From contig JAEYMI010000054.1 of assembly GCA_023461275.1 (NCBI GenBank), positions 1-64,000 of the forward strand: DNA of 64,000 nt, in the 5' to 3' direction. Shown here piece by piece: positions 59,904-64,000 of the stretch; the stretch's first letter is position 1, and the number at the start of each line of letters is the position of its first letter. The translations under genes were made by a program, and so were the position numbers. Source of the DNA: Actinomycetes bacterium (lineage in GTDB: Bacteria; Actinomycetota; Actinomycetes; Mycobacteriales; Mycobacteriaceae). A model generated the notes under the pieces. It was given only the letters and a program-made list of their open reading frames with translations, did not search any database and was not told where the DNA came from.

Positions 59904-61051
59904 TCGACCACAGTGCCCGCCCCGGGCCGGCTTCGCACCCGCGAGCTGCCGCCGTCGAGGCGCCGCATGCGTTCGGTGATGCTCATCGCGATTCCGAGCC
60001 GGCCGCCGGTGCGCGCGGGATCGAACCCGACGCCGAGGTCGGTGACCACGACGTCGACGGCATCGGGCGCCACCGACACCGTCAGCGCCCGATGGGCATC
60101 GTCGCCGGCGTGTAACACACTGTTGCGCAGGGCTTCTGCCATCGCGTTCGTGATCTCGGCGATGGCATGCGGCGGGTAGGAACCGCAATCGGGCGCCGTC
60201 GTCGCGGAAATCACCAGATGGTCGTCGATCTGCGCGGCGACGGTGGCCAATCGGTCCCGAACAGCGGATGCGCCGACCCATCCCTCATCGGTCGCCCCCG
60301 CGAGTGTGGAGTCCAACTCGCGCAGCGCAACCCGGGCATGGTCGCGGGTCCGGTCGGTGACCGGACCGCGGTGTGTTTCGAGCAGCACCGCCAGGATCTG
60401 GTCGTGGATGAGCGCGTCGAACCTCGCCCGCTCCTGTGTTCTGGCTTCTCGTGCCGCCGCGGCTGCCGCCTGGCCGGCGACGACGGCGCGCGTGCGGTCC
60501 AGATCGCGTGCGGTGGCCAGCCCGACGAGTACCGCGGCGACGAACACACCGCTGACCGCGACCGACCAGGCGGCCTCATAGGCGATCCGGGCCGGGAGCG
60601 CCTGGCCACCCGCGAGCCCCATCTGGTCGGTCGTCGCCGACAGCACCGACGCGGCGACCTGAACCGCCATCGCCGCCCAGGCGCGCAGTACGAGCGCGGC
60701 GCTGAGTCCGGCGAGCCCGGCGAACATCACGAGCCAATTGGAGCGTGAGTGTAAACCGTTGAGTGTCAGCCCATTCCAGGCAGGTAGCCACAGCAGATTC
60801 GCCAGCAGGTAGCCCCCCGCGGCAGCGGTTGCCGCCCCCGGCATCCACCGTTGTCCGACACCGAAGGTCGACATGAACAGGCCGATACCCGGGATGAAGA
60901 CCAGTCCCACCGCGATCGGTGTCCACCAGGCGGCGACCAGCGACGCGGTGCGGTCGAGTTCAGGCAGCGAAACGAGAAAGAAACCGACGAAGCCCACGCC
61001 GATGAACCGTGCCAGCAGTCGTTCGATACGCCTGCCGTCGATCGCGGTCAT
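59885..61051 (-). CDS. Sensor histidine kinase
   Basis: A 388-aa NarL-partner-type kinase. Six or so membrane helices (about 15-185) form the sensor. The coiled-coil/H-box has ALIHDQILAVLLE, and the C-terminal HATPase region has the N-box EALRNSVLHAGDD and G-boxes DLGVGFD and GRLGIAMSITERM. The ATG overlaps the response regulator stop by 4 bp, so the pair is co-translated. The signal is unknown. Confidence 0.88.
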   Translation of the reverse strand: MTAIDGRRIERLLARFIGVGFVGFFLVSLPELDRTASLVAAWWTPIAVGLVFIPGIGLFMSTFGVGQRWMPGAATAAAGGYLLANLLWLPAWNGLTLNGLHSRSNWLVMFAGLAGLSAALVLRAWAAMAVQVAASVLSATTDQMGLAGGQALPARIAYEAAWSVAVSGVFVAAVLVGLATARDLDRTRAVVAGQAAAAAAREARTQERARFDALIHDQILAVLLETHRGPVTDRTRDHARVALRELDSTLAGATDEGWVGASAVRDRLATVAAQIDDHLVISATTAPDCGSYPPHAIAEITNAMAEALRNSVLHAGDDAHRALTVSVAPDAVDVVVTDLGVGFDPARTGGRLGIAMSITERMRRLDGGSSRVRSRPGAGTVVEIRWQR

Positions 61052-61710
61052 ACCCGCGGCTGTGACGAGTCCATCACCAGCAAACCGTCTTCGACGGCCC
61101 GCCGGAACAGGTCGACCTTGGTCCGTGCGGGCCTTCCGGCGTCGGCGTACTTCTGCCGAATTCGCTTGAGATATTCGTGAACCGTATCCACCTGAACATG
61201 CATTGTCTCGGCAATCCGACGTGAGGTCTCGCCATTGGCGTATAGGGTGAGCACTCGCTGCAGCTGTGGGCTGAGTTCGACGACTGCGAGATCGGGATCG
61301 GAATCGATGGCGGCGGCCCAGTCGACGCCGAAAACCTGCTCGCCACGCGCTGCGGCAAGGACCGCCGCGATGACGTCGGCTCGCCCGGCGCTCTTGCGGA
61401 CCACACCGGCGACACCCGCCCGCGCTGCCGAGCGCATCAGCTCGGGATGTTCACCCGAGGTGTAGACCAACACGCTGATCCCGTTGCGGTGCAGGCATTC
61501 TACGTTGTCGTGCGGAGTTGAACCGTCGGTCAGACGCAGATCGAGGATGGCCACGTCGAGGTCGGTGGTCTGTTCCAGCAGCTCCGGCAGCGTCGATGCC
61601 GATGCGGCCAGCTCCAGACGATCATCGTCGGCGAGAATTCGTTCGATTCCCCAGATCGCCGAGGGGTGGTCGTCGACCATACCGACTCGAAACACGTCGT
61701 TGATTGTCAT
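61048..61710 (-). CDS. LuxR/NarL-type response regulator
   Basis: A 220-aa response regulator. The receiver domain (about 5-125) has acidic residues in VGMVDDHPSAI, the phospho-acceptor Asp in VAILDLRLTDG, and a Lys in GVVRKSAGR. The C-terminal LuxR HTH is at about 150-205 (ELSPQLQRVLTLYANGETSR, then RIAETMHVQVDTVHEYLKRI). The ATG at 61710 has GGAGGA upstream. It is first of the operon with the sensor kinase and kinase-like protein. Confidence 0.9.
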   Translation of the reverse strand: MTINDVFRVGMVDDHPSAIWGIERILADDDRLELAASASTLPELLEQTTDLDVAILDLRLTDGSTPHDNVECLHRNGISVLVYTSGEHPELMRSAARAGVAGVVRKSAGRADVIAAVLAAARGEQVFGVDWAAAIDSDPDLAVVELSPQLQRVLTLYANGETSRRIAETMHVQVDTVHEYLKRIRQKYADAGRPARTKVDLFRRAVEDGLLVMDSSQPRV

Positions 61711-61866
61711 GGGCTCCTCCGACTTGTCAGCCACTGCGACCATTTTCCCCCCATTCTTGGGACTTATCGGATGAATGCGGAATTCATAACGTGATGATCG
61801 TCGTTCCGGCCGAACCATCCCCCCGCTGGAGGAGTCGGAAATGACAGTCACGAACAGGACATTGAC

Positions 61867-62361
61867 ATGCGTTCACACTTACGCAATCGAATCACCCGAA
61901 CCACTGCTGCCGTCATTGTCGCAGCGGCATCGACGCTCGGACTGGCCGCCCTCGGGGCCGGTGAGGGATCGGCCGCACCCATTCCGCCCGGCGGATCCAG
62001 CGCGGTGATGTTCATCAACAACAAGACCGGGTGGCCGCTGAACCTGGAAAACTTCCCGAACACGAGCGTCGGGGCGGGCAGTTCGTTGGACGTCCGCTGG
62101 ATCGACGCACCGCCGGCGGTTCTCGCGCCCGGAGCGACCGCGGTGGTCAGCGCATGGGCCGCCAATCCGGCCGACATGGGTGTCGACGTCACGTACTCCT
62201 ACAACTATCGATTCGGCAGCCACGTGTCCTACACCTCCTCGCTCGGGCACATCCTGGGGTTCACCAACACCATCGGCACCAAAGCGTCGCCCGGCGAGTC
62301 GGTGCAGGCGAACATCCTGCAGTTCGGCGCGGCATCGAAAGCGGCGTTCACGCTCTCCTGA
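61867..62361 (+). CDS. Small exported beta-rich protein, unknown function
   Basis: A 164-aa secreted protein. The signal peptide spans about 1-37 (RNRITRT, hydrophobic core, cleavage near GSA-AP). The mature ~127 residues are rich in Ser, Asn, Gly and aromatic residues (MFINNKTGWPL, DVRWID, YSYNYRFGSHVSY), with no Cys, suggesting a beta-sandwich. The family is not recognised. It is divergent from the response regulator by 156 bp and 25 bp upstream of the acyl hydrolase gene, probably one transcript. Confidence 0.7.
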   Translation: MRSHLRNRITRTTAAVIVAAASTLGLAALGAGEGSAAPIPPGGSSAVMFINNKTGWPLNLENFPNTSVGAGSSLDVRWIDAPPAVLAPGATAVVSAWAANPADMGVDVTYSYNYRFGSHVSYTSSLGHILGFTNTIGTKASPGESVQANILQFGAASKAAFTLS

Positions 62362-62386
62362 TCAGGCCCACGGGAAGGATTGCGGC

Positions 62387-63640
62387 ATGCAACTCGGTGT
62401 GGTCGGCGACGACGGACTCGTAGATTCCACGGTGCGGTTCCGGGTGTCGGAGACCACCGCCACCGAGGTGACCCTGACCGTGTCGGGATACGACGCGGCA
62501 GGGTCCCGGTGGCGATCCGACGGCGACTACCGCCTCGACGGATCCGGCGAGCTGGTGATCACCGATCCGGACGCGCCGTGGACGACGATGCGGTTCGACG
62601 ATCCGGGTGCCACACCGACGACGTTCGAGGCAACCGACTCCCAACTCGATTTCACCGCAACAGTATTCGACGGCACCGAGTCGGCAAGCCGAACGGTGCG
62701 GCGAATCTGGGGGCGCGATCTGGCGTCGGAGAACCTGACCGGTGACGGTTGGGAGCTGGCGGTCTATCGTCCGCACGGACACAGCGGGCCACTGCCCGCC
62801 GTCGTCGTGCTCCCCGGCACGATGGTCAGCCGCACGGTGACCGGCACCGCAGCGCTGCTGGCCTCACACGGGTATGTCACCGCGGTCCTCTACTACACCC
62901 AGCGGCCGGGACTTCCCGAGCACTTCGTCCGGATTCGCACCGAAGCCATCGCCGACGGGATCGCCGCGCTGTCCGCACTGTCCTACGTCAACTCTGACGC
63001 CATCGCCATCCACGCGGCGTCGGTGGGAGTGCAGACCGCACTGGCCACCATGACCAAGACCGGGACGAAGGCGAAGGCGGTGGTGGTCGTCGCGCCGAGC
63101 CACGTGGTGTTCCAGTCGTTGCGGACCGACGGCCCGCCCGAGAAGGCATCGGCGTTGACCCATGCCGGCGTCGACCTGCCGTACGTACCGGTGCGCGCCG
63201 ATCGCCTGTTGCCGCAACTGGCGGTAAATCTATTGCGCAGCAAGCTGTTTCGCGGCCCGACATCGACGGCACTGGCCACCACCAAAGCCTACGAGGGCGG
63301 CCTGCGGGACCGGACGGCGGTAGAAGCCGCCACAATCCCGGTAGAGGAGATCGATGCCCCGATCCTGGCGATCGCCGGAACCGATGATCAGTGTTACCCG
63401 GCGGCGGCGATGGCCAAGGAGATCATCGACCGTCGCGCGCGTGACGCGCACTGCCCGTCCGGTGACGATCAGCTGGTGATCTACCCACGTGTCGGACACT
63501 TCATCCGGCCACCGGCGGCTCCGACCACCGTCACCAGATCCCCCGGCCTCATCGGTGGCGGGGAGCCCGCCGCGATCGCGGCCGCCGAGCGCGACGCCTG
63601 GACCCGGATTCTGGGCTTTCTGCTGACCCACCTCTCGTGA
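62387..63640 (+). CDS. BAAT-type acyl-CoA thioester hydrolase/alpha-beta hydrolase
   Basis: A 417-aa protein. An N-terminal beta-sandwich (about 1-115) precedes a C-terminal alpha/beta hydrolase domain (about 125-417), the layout of acyl-CoA thioesterases and bile-acid-CoA:amino acid transferases. The likely nucleophile is Ser in IHAASVGVQ, the acid in IAGTDDQCYPA and the His in RVGHFIRPP. GGGAAGGA lies seven bases before the ATG at 62387. It may hydrolyse acyl-CoA or acyl-lipid substrates. Confidence 0.8.
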   Translation: MQLGVVGDDGLVDSTVRFRVSETTATEVTLTVSGYDAAGSRWRSDGDYRLDGSGELVITDPDAPWTTMRFDDPGATPTTFEATDSQLDFTATVFDGTESASRTVRRIWGRDLASENLTGDGWELAVYRPHGHSGPLPAVVVLPGTMVSRTVTGTAALLASHGYVTAVLYYTQRPGLPEHFVRIRTEAIADGIAALSALSYVNSDAIAIHAASVGVQTALATMTKTGTKAKAVVVVAPSHVVFQSLRTDGPPEKASALTHAGVDLPYVPVRADRLLPQLAVNLLRSKLFRGPTSTALATTKAYEGGLRDRTAVEAATIPVEEIDAPILAIAGTDDQCYPAAAMAKEIIDRRARDAHCPSGDDQLVIYPRVGHFIRPPAAPTTVTRSPGLIGGGEPAAIAAAERDAWTRILGFLLTHLS

Positions 63641-63905
63641 CCGGTTTTTCGAGTACTACCGGCACCCGAACGGCACTTACGCTCACCGTGATTAAAACGT
63701 GACCCGGTGGTTTGCGCAGACAGATCAAGTCATCGACACAGGTCAACGCGCTGTACCCGGACACGTTTCACGGCGGACGCCGAGCGGTCTTCGCCAGTTG
63801 CGCTACCTCGACGCCCACCGGTTTATAGGCTGAGACATTCCGGCCACAGCTCCGCTGCCGTCGCCCCGGGGGGACAAGGCCGGTTCCACTGACGATGGGA
63901 TTGCT

Positions 63906-64000
63906 GTGGGCAGCTTGTGGGACTACATCCACGGACACGCCTCAAATCTGGCGTTTCTCACCTATCAACATGCGTCGCTGTCCTTTCAGACCGTTCTGGT
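63906..64000 (+). CDS. ABC transporter permease (osmoprotectant/OpuBB type), partial
   Basis: Only the first 31 codons are present. The GTG at 63906 is followed by WDYIHGHASNLAFLTYQHAS, which resembles the N-terminus of OpuB/ProW-type permeases before their first membrane helix. GATGGGAT lies upstream at a workable spacing. The 265-bp stretch before it (63641-63905) shows no gene; a TTTATAGGCT sequence near 63821-63830 may be a -10 region. Glycine betaine or another compatible solute is a possible cargo. Confidence 0.5.
   Translation, partial: MGSLWDYIHGHASNLAFLTYQHASLSFQTVL

Overview
The window is high-GC actinobacterial chromosome, most likely a Gordonia-like member of the Mycobacteriales. 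Four things point there: a prm/mim-type alkane monooxygenase, a secreted antigen-85-like mycolyltransferase, GTG/TTG starts with frequent ATGA gene overlaps, and a mfd-mazG-lpqU-eno-ftsB-DUF501-ppx gene order that matches M. tuberculosis Rv1020 to Rv1026. No rRNA, tRNA, CRISPR array, transposase or phage gene was seen. The first ~37 bases are a G/C run that looks like a contig-end artefact.

Region by region. 1-4.5 kb (minus): prmDCBA, a complete soluble di-iron monooxygenase. 4.5-8.3 kb: three alpha/beta hydrolases (secreted lipase, mycolyltransferase, monoacylglycerol-lipase type). 8.3-10.5 kb: a pirin-MarR-pirin operon with a perfect palindrome over its promoter. 10.5-18.2 kb: an F420/FMN-type oxidoreductase, a membrane-anchored beta-propeller, a CDF transporter, an APC transporter, a 0.7-kb gene-free stretch rich in repeats and foldable sequence, and small secreted or DinB-like proteins. 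18.3-22.4 kb: a DszA/NtaA-like monooxygenase coupled to metNIQ. 22.5-30.5 kb: a YibE/F membrane protein; a cell-wall-like set (two SxxK serine-hydrolase paralogues, an N-acetylmuramoyl-L-alanine amidase, a Ser/Thr kinase); an SfnB/DszC-like acyl-CoA-dehydrogenase-fold enzyme; and a TetR regulator divergent from a reductase/fatty-acid-desaturase pair (30.7-32.9 kb). 33-36.4 kb: small conserved proteins and a PGRS-like glycine-rich exported protein.

36.4-49.8 kb is the core block ppx, DUF501, ftsB, eno, lpqU, mazG, mfd, interrupted between lpqU and mazG by an efeUOB ferrous-iron uptake operon. 49.9-58.1 kb holds a DODA-type dioxygenase and a probable taurine locus: tauABC, a class III aminotransferase, an SDR, a MocR/TauR regulator and a TauE-type exporter. 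This is the gene set expected for using taurine as nitrogen with isethionate excretion. tauC has an in-frame TGA at codon 45, so the transporter may be inactive or the base may be a sequence error. 58.1-61.7 kb: TetR, a kinase-like membrane protein, a sensor kinase and a LuxR-type regulator. 61.9-64 kb: a small exported protein, a BAAT-type acyl hydrolase, and the start of an ABC permease that runs off the end.

The recurring themes are organosulfur use (DszA-like, SfnB-like, MetNIQ, Tau/Isf), hydrophobic substrates (Prm, lipases, desaturase) and envelope maintenance. A pair of ~80-bp palindromic elements at 16.45 kb and 45.2 kb is the clearest sequence structure not explained by genes.
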